Assembly (NCBI RefSeq): GCF_009078285.1
Contig: NZ_RQSP01000027.1
Location: 1-34,982, forward strand
Source: Bifidobacterium jacchi
Lineage (GTDB): Bacteria; Actinomycetota; Actinomycetes; Actinomycetales; Bifidobacteriaceae
Length of the DNA: 34,982 nucleotides
Direction of reading: 5' to 3'
The notes under the pieces were generated by a model, which saw only the letters and a program-made list of their open reading frames with translations, searched no databases and was not told where the DNA came from. The translations under genes and the position numbers were made by a program. Positions within the stretch are counted from its first letter, which is position 1; each line of letters begins with the position of its first letter. Below are positions 17,501 to 23,964 of the stretch, piece after piece.

Positions 17501-17658
17501 TGCTGCGCGTCGTCAAGGACGAGAAGATCATCGCGGACGCGCGCCAACGCGCCGCAGCGCTGCTCGATGCCGATCCCACGCTCGCCGGGGACGTGCAGCT
17601 CGCCGGCGCGGTCCTCGACTTCACGCGAGGCAACGAGACGTTCCTCATCTCCAGCTGA
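14545..17658 (+). CDS. recG: ATP-dependent DNA helicase RecG, enlarged by low-complexity inserts
   Basis: RecG remodels stalled replication forks and branched DNA. Helicase motifs are intact: motif I GEVGSGKT (544-551), the DEQH box (647-650, DEQHRFG), TATPIPRT (motif III) and QLRGRVGRG (917-925, motif VI). The N-terminal part (PFRVTEP..., FFSYKKQYVDW, GQPTEFNGQLQFTHPEV) matches the wedge domain. At 1037 residues it is about 300 longer than typical RecG of about 690-740. The excess lies in three low-complexity stretches: Gly/Ser-rich at about 152-253, Thr/Ser/Asp/Ala-rich at about 306-426, and Asp/Ala/Arg-rich at about 742-834, the last inside the second helicase domain. All three keep the frame and avoid the motifs, so the enzyme is probably functional. 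Confidence 0.93.
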   Translation: MSISLDTPISSFMTNKRRLGALKSLGIVSVGDALTYYPFRVTEPVPMRALREARIGEPMAFAATIRSSRVVSNARRGWRLEAVAEDSAFARSRKVAGAVARLTFFSYKKQYVDWVAMRLHTGAHVVIAGQPTEFNGQLQFTHPEVLTVAPAPDPAFTSGANGTLRGIGGIDGSEGAVADSVGGVNGGVGDGVRVGSSRVARGVRAAGDASAAGWHTNGSGSGVGGGGVGGSSTASGGRAVGGVGTVGDRAKARPMFVPASSSLRYDADDEATALRRVTRPRPVYHATSRISSEHIHESILSFIDALVRDSGTPDSGTPDGGTSVGDITAGGGASAVSAAADNRVAGNRSDGSRSAGGATADGMPADATAFADAAACDDTISEDTISEVSISQVTASDTASSGITVADRATDHAVAASKPRTISPSNPRRIPAISDILPESVRAARGLMHRDEAFRAIHDPHSTAEFNRAIDTMRYEEAFICQTALLSARRDAHHADADPCADGALRDRFIASLPFDLTAGQRAVIDDIDADMSQSRPMQRLLQGEVGSGKTVVALAAMMQAVGSGRQAVLVAPTQVLAEQHAATIRRMVEQIDPQLPVIVLTGGMKLAARRKALAVAAAGTPCIVVATHAAFSKTFQAPNLALAVIDEQHRFGVEQRESLRTKTDRSPHLLVMTATPIPRTAAMTWFGDLDISWLTELPGGRKPIRTIVVPEADSATMGRMFAHLRRRIDAGERAYVVCPRIDADDDADDDAARADDGAAGRSRRSGASRDDGENARNDEIDVYARSDALSRELSQGRDGREPARGEGRSQYVAGAAAADAADRVSAQDVEPRPPLHAVKQIAERLAALPQFNGIEFATLTGRDDDATKARVMADFASGRTPVLVATTVIEVGVDVPQASCIVIFDADRYGLSQLHQLRGRVGRGGTDSWAFLVSRAEPGSPAEQRLSVIAGTLDGAEIAKADLEFRGAGDVLGDAQSGGRSSLKLLRVVKDEKIIADARQRAAALLDADPTLAGDVQLAGAVLDFTRGNETFLISS
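15025..15075. repeat. Perfect 16-bp inverted repeat inside recG
   Basis: AACGGCACCCTCAGAG (15025-15040) and CTCTGAGGGTGCCGTT (15060-15075) are exact reverse complements, separated by 19 nt. It falls within the first low-complexity insert of recG and would make a strong mRNA hairpin or DNA cruciform. It may be the scar of a repeat insertion that became coding. Confidence 0.85.
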
Positions 17659-17748
17659 CCTGAGACCAGCATGAGCATCGGAGTCCCGATAGGCATCTCA
17701 AGGAGCTCCACTGTGCTCGGGTGCATAAGTGCGGGTGCTAAGCGCAGC

Positions 17749-17774
17749 TGCATGCGTGTAGCTGCACGCATGCA
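17749..17774. promoter_or_regulatory. 10-bp perfect inverted repeat
   Basis: TGCATGCGTG (17749-17758) and CACGCATGCA (17765-17774) are exact reverse complements with a 6-nt loop, lying between recG and the permease. It could be an operator or a transcript hairpin; there is no T-run after it, so it is not a classic terminator. Confidence 0.5.
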
Positions 17775-18182
17775 CGCACGCGCGGGCGCATGCGCATACC
17801 GGATTGCAACCCCTTATAGATTATTGGTATGACCATGGCTCCCCTCCGTTCAGGCGCGCCTCCGCCGATCTGTGATTCAGTGGAACCGGGCACATGTGAA
17901 CATGCGGCTGGATGCAGCGGGCAGACCCACTGGGACAGTTGGACACAAAGGGCGGCTGGGCCCAACGCAACGACCGGTGCGACCGATAGGCGAATCGCGC
18001 TGCGAAGATCGTCGCATGGGCTGCATGGGCTGCATGAGTCGCATGAGCTATACGACCATGAGGGTACCGCGCACGACCCGTCTCGCGCGGCTCACCATAT
18101 GGGAGCCGTGCCGGGGGATCGCGTCAAGAAGGCATCCAAGAGCCGCGTCAGGAAGTTGCGCGCTGAAACCGATGCGATGTCG

Positions 18183-18252
18183 ATGTACCGGATGCGATGC
18201 GCCGCATGCGATGTACCGGATGCGATGCGCAGCATGCGATGCGCCGCATGCG
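18183..18252. repeat. 28-bp tandem repeat with internal hairpins, 2.5 copies
   Basis: The unit starts GATGTACCGGATGCGATGCG and spans 18183-18210 and 18211-18238 with a single difference; a half copy (GATGCGCCGCATGC) follows. Each unit contains the near-palindrome ATGCG-C-CGCAT. The array ends 35 bp before the permease ATG, so it would lie in the mRNA leader. Confidence 0.85.
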
Positions 18253-18287
18253 ACGTGCCCAAAACATGCCAGAAGGGGGAATTGCCA

Positions 18288-19631
18288 ATGACGAATACAT
18301 CGCGCGTATCACACGAATCGCGCATATCGGGGAAAACGTCTGCGTCAGACGAAACGGCCGCATCAGACGAAACACCTGCATCAGACGCGCCGCGTCGCGG
18401 CTTGGGTGTCGGATCCCTCACCGCGCTGTCGGCCGGCGGCGTGATCGGCTTGGGCGTGATGTCAATGCCGGGCATCGGCATCGGCATCATGGGCACCGGA
18501 TTGTGGATCGCGGCACTGATCGGCGCGCTCCTGTCCGCGATCGCGCTCATCCCGCAACTGACCATCAGTACGCACGCCGACTATCCGGGCGGCCATTATC
18601 AGCAGCTGCGCGATCTTGTCGATCCGCGCGTGGGCGGCATCGCCGCGTACATCGCCTGTTTTCTGGTATTCGATCTGTCGGCGTATGCGCTGTCCGCCGC
18701 ACAGCTCGTCGTGACCGCCGACTGGCTGGCGCGCGGCATCGCCGCAATCCTGATCACCGTGTTCGTCGCTCTGCATGCGCTCGGCCCGCGCATCGCCGCC
18801 GTGGCGCAGATCGTGCTGTGCGCGGCTCTGGCGGGCGCATTCGGACTATACGCCGCATACGTCGTGCCGCACGTCAACGTGGCGCATCTGCGCGCGGACA
18901 CGGTGATCGGCACGCCTACGGTTGTGGCGTTCGCGTGCCTGTACATGACGTTCATGATGAACGGAACCGCGATGACGGCGAACTATGCGGCGGTCGCCCG
19001 CGAGCCGCGTCGCACGATTCCGCGGGCGATGCTGATCGCGCTGGGCGTTGTCGCCGTGGCCTACGTGGCGTTGTGCGTGATCGATGCGGGGCTGCTGCCG
19101 ATCGATCGCGTCGCGAACCGTGATCTGGGCGATGTCGCGGCTTCATTCATGCCGCGGTGGGCGCTCGATGCATTTGTCGTCGGCGGGTCGGCGTTCGCGT
19201 TGCTGACCACGCTCAACGCGGCGATCGGCTGGATGCTCTATCAGCTGCGCGCCGCCGGTCGCGACGGCTGGCTGCCGGCGGAATTCGGCGCCTCGTCGCG
19301 GGCTGGCGGCGTGTCATCCTCGTTGGCGGTGGTCGTCGGTTTCGTCGCCGTCATGCCGGTGTTGGTCGGTGTCTCGACCAAAACCGTGTCGTCCAGCGTC
19401 ACGATTCTCGTGCTGCTGGTGCAGGCGGCGCTCGCCATCGGTGCAGTACGTTTGGCGCTGCGCTCGCCGGCCGGGTTGCCGCGTCTGGTTGGGTGCGTCG
19501 CGGCGGCGATTGTGGACGCGCTGCTGGTGATCTGGCTGTTGTACACGATGAGTCCGCTGCTGATCGTCGGCAACGCGGTATTGCTGATCATTGCGGTCAT
19601 TGCCGCGTTGCTGCGTTGGCGGCGGCTATAG
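18288..19631 (+). CDS. APC-superfamily amino acid permease
   Basis: A 447-residue membrane transporter of the amino acid-polyamine-organocation type with about 12 predicted membrane spans. The first span shows the family glycine pattern (SLTALSAGGVIGLGVMSMPG), and the middle carries YMTFMMNGTAMTANYAAVAREPRRTIPRAM, a typical APC loop ending in the E-P-R-R-x-I-P motif. ATG 18288 is chosen for the AAGGGGGAA ribosome-binding site 8-10 nt upstream. The first 40 residues are a hydrophilic tail built from an 18-nt DNA repeat (TCAGACGAAAC..., 18345-18390) giving SDETAASDETPASD. The substrate is not predictable; no biosynthetic gene is adjacent. Confidence 0.85.
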   Translation: MTNTSRVSHESRISGKTSASDETAASDETPASDAPRRGLGVGSLTALSAGGVIGLGVMSMPGIGIGIMGTGLWIAALIGALLSAIALIPQLTISTHADYPGGHYQQLRDLVDPRVGGIAAYIACFLVFDLSAYALSAAQLVVTADWLARGIAAILITVFVALHALGPRIAAVAQIVLCAALAGAFGLYAAYVVPHVNVAHLRADTVIGTPTVVAFACLYMTFMMNGTAMTANYAAVAREPRRTIPRAMLIALGVVAVAYVALCVIDAGLLPIDRVANRDLGDVAASFMPRWALDAFVVGGSAFALLTTLNAAIGWMLYQLRAAGRDGWLPAEFGASSRAGGVSSSLAVVVGFVAVMPVLVGVSTKTVSSSVTILVLLVQAALAIGAVRLALRSPAGLPRLVGCVAAAIVDALLVIWLLYTMSPLLIVGNAVLLIIAVIAALLRWRRL

Positions 19632-19963
19632 AAGGTTGATGGGGCAGGAGTCGTCGGATCGGTGATGATACGGCGTGTCGTGATGGTTATTCGGCGGCAT
19701 GGAAGAGGTGGGATACAAGTGCTGTGGTGGATTGATATGCGGTCATAACAAGCGGGTATAGCGCGGGGCTTGCGGCCGGCGATACGGGCGTCTTACGATG
19801 ATTGCAGTTCACGGCAGGCGGGATTGTCACCGGTCCCAACGGATGGTGACGAAGGGGAATACGCTGCCGGTCGTGAGTAGTCCCGAGGTGCGGCATAAGG
19901 GGTGTCGCGGATTTGGGCCGACGCATACGGTCAGGCGTCGCAACCGAGCAAGGAGCATCCATC
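19632..19963. other. Intergenic region with a candidate promoter
   Basis: I see no gene in this stretch. TTGCGG (19770-19775) and TACGAT (19794-19799), 18 bp apart, could be a promoter for the small ORF at 19964. Nothing else stands out. Confidence 0.4.
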
Positions 19964-20110
19964 ATGCATATTCACATGGATTCACACAAGGATTCGTCGA
20001 AGAGGTCATTCACATCCTCGGCAACGGCGTACGTGCCGGTGGTGGCGCAGTCCATGATGCCGGATGCGCGTCGAATGCGCATGACGCTGCGTGCACTCCG
20101 AATGCGGTAG
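19964..20110 (+). CDS. Possible 48-residue basic small protein
   Basis: AAGGAG stands 8 nt upstream of ATG 19964, a good ribosome-binding site. The peptide starts MHIHMDSHKDSSKRSFTSSA, continues TAYVPVVAQSMMPDARRM and ends in an arginine-rich tail (RALRMR). I do not recognise it. The well-placed ribosome-binding site and upstream promoter-like pair favour a real gene; the short length and lack of a known family argue for caution. Confidence 0.4.
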   Translation: MHIHMDSHKDSSKRSFTSSATAYVPVVAQSMMPDARRMRMTLRALRMR

Positions 20111-20784
20111 TGACGAGCACCAGCGCGGCGGATCGTCGAAGGGCCAGCGTCGTCACAGCGCCATAGCTGCGGTGTCGTAGCTGCATCGCCATGAGTTGCA
20201 TTGCCCTAGTTGCATTGCCACGAGTCGTATCGCCACGAGGCCACGAGGTCTTCAGCGCAAGAAAATCTCGAGCAGATCGGCCATTTCGAAAAAATCTTGC
20301 GCTGGCACCTTGGTTAGCGCAAGAGATTCTCGGGATTAAGCCCTGTTTCGAGAAAATCTTGCGCGGGGAGGTGTCTTAGCGCAAGAGATTCTCGGGATCA
20401 GGGTTTTGTTCGAGAAAATCTTGCGCTGAGAGCCAGACGGGCAGTGTCATATCAGCCAGACGTCCCCAGAGCGGCGCGCTCAGAGCAATGTCCATCAGCG
20501 CAATCCGCAGCGAGGTTCCGCATCACCGCATCACCGCATCACCGCGATGAACCGCCATCGGATCGTCGAAAACCCACAGGTACTCGCTGGCGGGATGCAA
20601 GCCGCATCAGACTGCCGCATCAGACGCCGCGTAGGGCTAACGGTCGGCAAGACGAACGACAAGGCCGACGCCGCAAGGCACGTCGGATTCGTCGGATTCC
20701 GCCACATGTCGCCTACTACCTCATATCCAACTCTCCACATCCAACTCGAATCGTCCAGGAAGCATCACAAGGAAGGGAAATCAC
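20111..20784. other. Upstream region of the thioredoxin-fold/symporter operon
   Basis: Besides the 62-bp-period array (20254-20427) this holds a three-copy 8-bp repeat (GCATCACC, 20520-20543). The ORFs across it are arginine/proline-rich shadows. The end (AAGGAAGGG, 20769-20777) is the ribosome-binding site of the gene at 20785. I could not place the promoter with confidence. Confidence 0.6.
20254..20427. repeat. Three tandem inverted-repeat units on a 62-bp period
   Basis: Units at 20254-20303, 20316-20364 and 20378-20427 start exactly 62 bp apart. Each opens with AGCGCAAGA(A/G)A(A/T)TCTCG and closes with TCGA(G/A)AAAATCTTGCGC(T), so every unit is a roughly 50-bp inverted repeat; spacers of 12-13 bp (GGCACCTTGGTT, GGGGAGGTGTCTT) separate them. 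The six half-sites, in alternating orientation, share AGCGCAAGATTTTCTCGAA or AGCGCAAGAGATTCTCGGG. No T-run follows, so they are not simple terminators. They could be a cooperative operator array or a run of RNA hairpins ahead of the operon starting at 20785. Confidence 0.9.
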
Positions 20785-22005
20785 ATGTCATCCACATCAC
20801 AACGCCCGCAGCGCAGGCGCGGCAGAATGCTGGGCATACTCATCGGCTCGGCGCTGGCGGTCGGCGGACTGCAGGTCGCGTTGGGAACCGCCTACGCGAT
20901 CGGCGACGTATGCGACCTGTGCTCGTCGAACTACAATCCGGTCGCATGCTGCTCCAGTGGCGGCTCTGCCTACGATTCCAACCCGGGCGGCGGCATCGAC
21001 ACGACCGCGCAGAAGGCGCAGTTCGACAGCTACTGCGCGAACTACAAGGCGCAGCATTCTCAGCCGGCAGTCGAAACGACCAAGCCGCAGACCACGCAGA
21101 AGCCGGCGACGCAGTCCCAGCAGCAGTCCAAGCCCAGCAACAACACGGGCAGCACCGCAGCCGCGCCGCAGAACAAGCAGCCGGCGCAGCAGCCTTCGAA
21201 CACCTCGGCATCCCAAGGGCAGCAGTCCGCGCAGCAGACGGCACCGCAGGCCACGCAGCAGTACGCGGCTCAGGGCGGGACCGATACCGGTGCGGCGGCA
21301 GCCCCCGCGGCGGGCGGCCAGGGCAACGCTGCTGACAACGCAGCCAAGGAGAACGCCGCCGACAAGGCCGATGACAAGGCCAAGTCGGCATCCGCGGACA
21401 AGGCAACTGACAAAGCAGACCAATTCGCCGACAAGAGCGATGCCGAGTCCGATGCGCCTGACGACGCGGATGCCACCGCAGCCACGGCATCGCAGACCAG
21501 CGATTCGGCGACCGGTGCCACCAGCGCTTCTCCGATCACCAACGGCACCGAATCGGTGAATCCAGTCGTGCGCATCGGCTCGATCGTACTGCTCGCGGTT
21601 GCGGCACTCGGCATCGTCGGTGGCGTGCTGATCGTGCGCCAGCGCCGCGCCCATGCGCTGGCAGCCGCCGGTGCCGGTGATGCCGATGTCGCCGGTGGGG
21701 CCGTCAACGTCGGCAATGCCGCTGGCATCGACTCGACGACCGATGCGAACGCCGTGCCTGATTTCACCGTGACGCCGCAGTACGGCGCGACCGCCGCCTC
21801 GCAGGCGCAGACCACTGCATTCGGTTCGCAGAATATCGCGACTGCTGCGAATAGCGCTGATGCTGCGCCGACCGCAGTGCTCACGCCGCTGCCGGTCAAC
21901 GCCGACACCGGCGTGGAGCAGCAGACCACATCGCTGTTCGACTTCCAAACCAATGCGCTGAACGACGGGCAAACCGCCGATCAGTCCAACGACAATCGTC
22001 AATGA
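20785..22005 (+). CDS. Cysteine-rich exported membrane protein with low-complexity stalk
   Basis: A 406-residue protein I do not recognise. It has a basic start and a hydrophobic signal or anchor (about 14-38). A short cysteine cluster follows, CDLCSSNYNPVACC (C43, C46, C55, C56), with one more cysteine at C84. Then comes a long Gln/Thr/Pro/Ala/Asp-rich stalk, a second hydrophobic span (about 259-282, RIGSIVLLAVAALGIVGGVL) followed by RQRR, and a polar tail of about 120 residues predicted to be inside the cell. The cysteines would be outside or near the membrane surface, unusual for bifidobacterial exported proteins. AAGGAAGGG precedes the ATG. It is first in an operon with the thioredoxin-fold protein (33-bp gap) and a TcyP-like symporter, which suggests a thiol or cystine role; that is inference. 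Confidence 0.75.
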   Translation: MSSTSQRPQRRRGRMLGILIGSALAVGGLQVALGTAYAIGDVCDLCSSNYNPVACCSSGGSAYDSNPGGGIDTTAQKAQFDSYCANYKAQHSQPAVETTKPQTTQKPATQSQQQSKPSNNTGSTAAAPQNKQPAQQPSNTSASQGQQSAQQTAPQATQQYAAQGGTDTGAAAAPAAGGQGNAADNAAKENAADKADDKAKSASADKATDKADQFADKSDAESDAPDDADATAATASQTSDSATGATSASPITNGTESVNPVVRIGSIVLLAVAALGIVGGVLIVRQRRAHALAAAGAGDADVAGGAVNVGNAAGIDSTTDANAVPDFTVTPQYGATAASQAQTTAFGSQNIATAANSADAAPTAVLTPLPVNADTGVEQQTTSLFDFQTNALNDGQTADQSNDNRQ

Positions 22006-22038
22006 TCACAAGAGACACAAGAGAAGGGAACCATCATC

Positions 22039-23961
22039 ATGACAACCATCACTGAACAGGGCGGCGCCAAGCGTCGCCGCTGGACCACCAGAGCAGCCGC
22101 GCTGATCGCATCGGCCGCCGTCGCCCTCGGCGGATTCGCGCTGCCGACCGTCGCCGGCGCCGTGGAACCGACCCCGACCGCCGCCTCCCAGACCCCGGCG
22201 ACCGAGGACACCGCATTCGACTACTACGCGGGCATCGCCGGACTGCCGTCCGACCACGTGTTCGAGAACATCACGCTGGAGCGGCTTGAGGACATCCTCG
22301 CCAACGGCGACGGCAACTATGCCATCCTGATCGGCGGCACGTGGGATGCCAACGTCACCAAGGCGCTGCCCGCCATCGACAAGGCGGCCAAGGCCAACGG
22401 CGTCAAGAAGGTCTACAACTTCGACCCGCATCTGGACAACGCCGGGGACACCACGCTGGTGGACATCAACGACAAGACCAACAAGGTGGAGGCGTTCGCC
22501 AAGCGCTTCCAGGAGACCATTGGCACATACAAGCTCGAATCGCTGCAAAGCAAGGATGCCTCCAAGGTGGTGGATCTGCCCACGCTGTTCACCTACAACA
22601 GGGCCGCGTCCGGCGACCGCGTGCTCTCTCGCATCGCGGGCGCGGCGGCGGTTGCCGACGAGGCGCAGGACGCCAAGGTGCTCTCCGCCATCGCCAACAA
22701 GGCGGCCACCCGCACCAACGGCCAGTTCTACGTGGACTACTATCTCAACCATGTCGCGCAGGGCTCGGCAAGCGTCTTCAAGGCCGGCGAGGAGAACAAC
22801 GTCAACCTCGTCTCCGTCACCTATGGCGAGCTGGAGAAGATCCTCAAGTCCGAAGGCAACCACTACATCTTCTTCGGCGCGACCTGGTGCGGCAACACGT
22901 ACGCCACCATCCGCTACGTGAATCAGGAGGCGCGCAAGTACGGCGTCAAGCATGTGTACACGTTCGACACCATCCTTGACAACAAGTCCGGCAAGGACTC
23001 GCCGTTCCACATTCGCGACAACTACTCCAAGAATGCAACCGGCGACCACCCGCTTGCCGACCTGTACACGCATCTGGTCAACACCTACCTGCCGAACCTT
23101 GTCACCGAGGATGGCGTGCATGGTGTGATCGATTCCAAGGGTGTCGGCGCGACCCGACTGCAGGTGCCGCTGCTGCTGCACTACAACAAGGACAACAAGG
23201 CGCAGCTTGCCGGAACCGACCAGCCGGCCGGTCCGATCACCGACGAGGTGGTTGACTACCACGGCACGAAGTACAACGTGGACACCAAGCCGCAGCCGAC
23301 CGCGCTCGAGTACATGCTCACTTGGGTCGGCACCACGTATGACGATGCAAAGATCATTCCCGGTGGCTACGCGATCAGGGGTGACGACCTCAAGCCTGCC
23401 AAGAACTATGGCCGCACGGTGAACAACGACCGCGACGCCTACATCGCCCAGCTCGACCACTTCTACTCGCTGATCGCGGCGCGTGCTCGCGTCGCCGAAG
23501 CCAAGGCCGTCTCGCTGAAGGGATACGGCGACGCCAAGGTCAAGGCGTACAACGCGGCGATCGCCAAGGCCGAGGCCACGCTGGCGAACAAGAACGCCAC
23601 GATCGATGCGACCGACGGCGCGTCCGCGGACCTTGCCGCCGCCTACCAGGCGCTGACCGCGCAGGGTGGCAACAACGGCGGTTCCAACAATGGCGGCACC
23701 AATAACGGCGGTTCCAATAACGGCGGTTCCAACAACACCGGCAACAACGGCGGCAACACCGGCTCCGGCAACCACAACACCGGCAGCAACAAGGGTGACG
23801 GCGGCAATCGCGTGATCTCCGCCGAGACCAAGGGCGGCAATGATTCGCTGGCCAACACCGGCTCGTCGATCACGACCGCGTTCGGCATCGCGCTCGCGCT
23901 GCTGGCGACCGCCTCGGTGAGCCTCATCGCCAGCCGTCGCCTCTTCGCCCGAAAGGCCTGA
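22039..23961 (+). CDS. Wall-anchored protein with two thioredoxin-fold domains
   Basis: A 640-residue secreted protein with a signal peptide (about 12-40, ending VAGAVE). Two related domains follow. The first has ILIGGTWDAN (D103 at the usual Cys position) and the cis-proline motif VDLPTLFTYN. The second has FFGATWCGNT (C284) and LQVPLLLHYN. C284 is the only cysteine in the whole protein, so the second domain keeps a single-cysteine active site and the first has lost its thiol. A FIVAR-like helical segment (about 490-535), an Asn/Gly/Ser-rich linker, the sorting motif LANTG (604-608), a hydrophobic span and RRLFARKA complete the wall-anchoring signal. AGAGAAGGGAACC precedes the ATG. It probably works on extracellular thiols or disulfides, or merely binds them, for the TcyP-like transporter 3 bp downstream. 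Confidence 0.82.
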   Translation: MTTITEQGGAKRRRWTTRAAALIASAAVALGGFALPTVAGAVEPTPTAASQTPATEDTAFDYYAGIAGLPSDHVFENITLERLEDILANGDGNYAILIGGTWDANVTKALPAIDKAAKANGVKKVYNFDPHLDNAGDTTLVDINDKTNKVEAFAKRFQETIGTYKLESLQSKDASKVVDLPTLFTYNRAASGDRVLSRIAGAAAVADEAQDAKVLSAIANKAATRTNGQFYVDYYLNHVAQGSASVFKAGEENNVNLVSVTYGELEKILKSEGNHYIFFGATWCGNTYATIRYVNQEARKYGVKHVYTFDTILDNKSGKDSPFHIRDNYSKNATGDHPLADLYTHLVNTYLPNLVTEDGVHGVIDSKGVGATRLQVPLLLHYNKDNKAQLAGTDQPAGPITDEVVDYHGTKYNVDTKPQPTALEYMLTWVGTTYDDAKIIPGGYAIRGDDLKPAKNYGRTVNNDRDAYIAQLDHFYSLIAARARVAEAKAVSLKGYGDAKVKAYNAAIAKAEATLANKNATIDATDGASADLAAAYQALTAQGGNNGGSNNGGTNNGGSNNGGSNNTGNNGGNTGSGNHNTGSNKGDGGNRVISAETKGGNDSLANTGSSITTAFGIALALLATASVSLIASRRLFARKA

Positions 23962-23964
23962 GAT

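Larger units (their letters stand above)
17659..18287. other. Leader region of the APC permease
   Basis: A 629-bp gap. It holds a perfect inverted repeat (17749-17774), a weak promoter-like pair (TTGCAA at 17804 and TATGAC 18 bp later), GGGCTGCATG/GAGTCGCATGAG repeats near 18017-18046 and a 28-bp tandem repeat next to the permease start. The permease frame is open back to 17829, but that extension is low-complexity, with no ribosome-binding site, and is unlike any permease N-terminus. Confidence 0.6.

Noticed and set aside
17829-18287. N-terminal extension of the APC permease from an upstream ATG
   Set aside because: His/Met/Arg/Cys-rich sequence derived from the 28-bp repeats, no ribosome-binding site at 17829, and a good one before 18288.
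19798-20166. 122-codon ORF overlapping the small basic protein
   Set aside because: No ribosome-binding site and no recognisable features; the 19964 start in another frame is better supported.
20254-20427. CRISPR array
   Set aside because: Only three units, spacers of 12-13 bp are too short, and the repeat is a long inverted repeat; no cas gene.
20444-21559. 371-codon ORF overlapping the cysteine-rich protein gene
   Set aside because: Arg/Ser/Pro/Thr-rich out-of-frame shadow; the frame starting at 20785 has a ribosome-binding site, signal and membrane spans.
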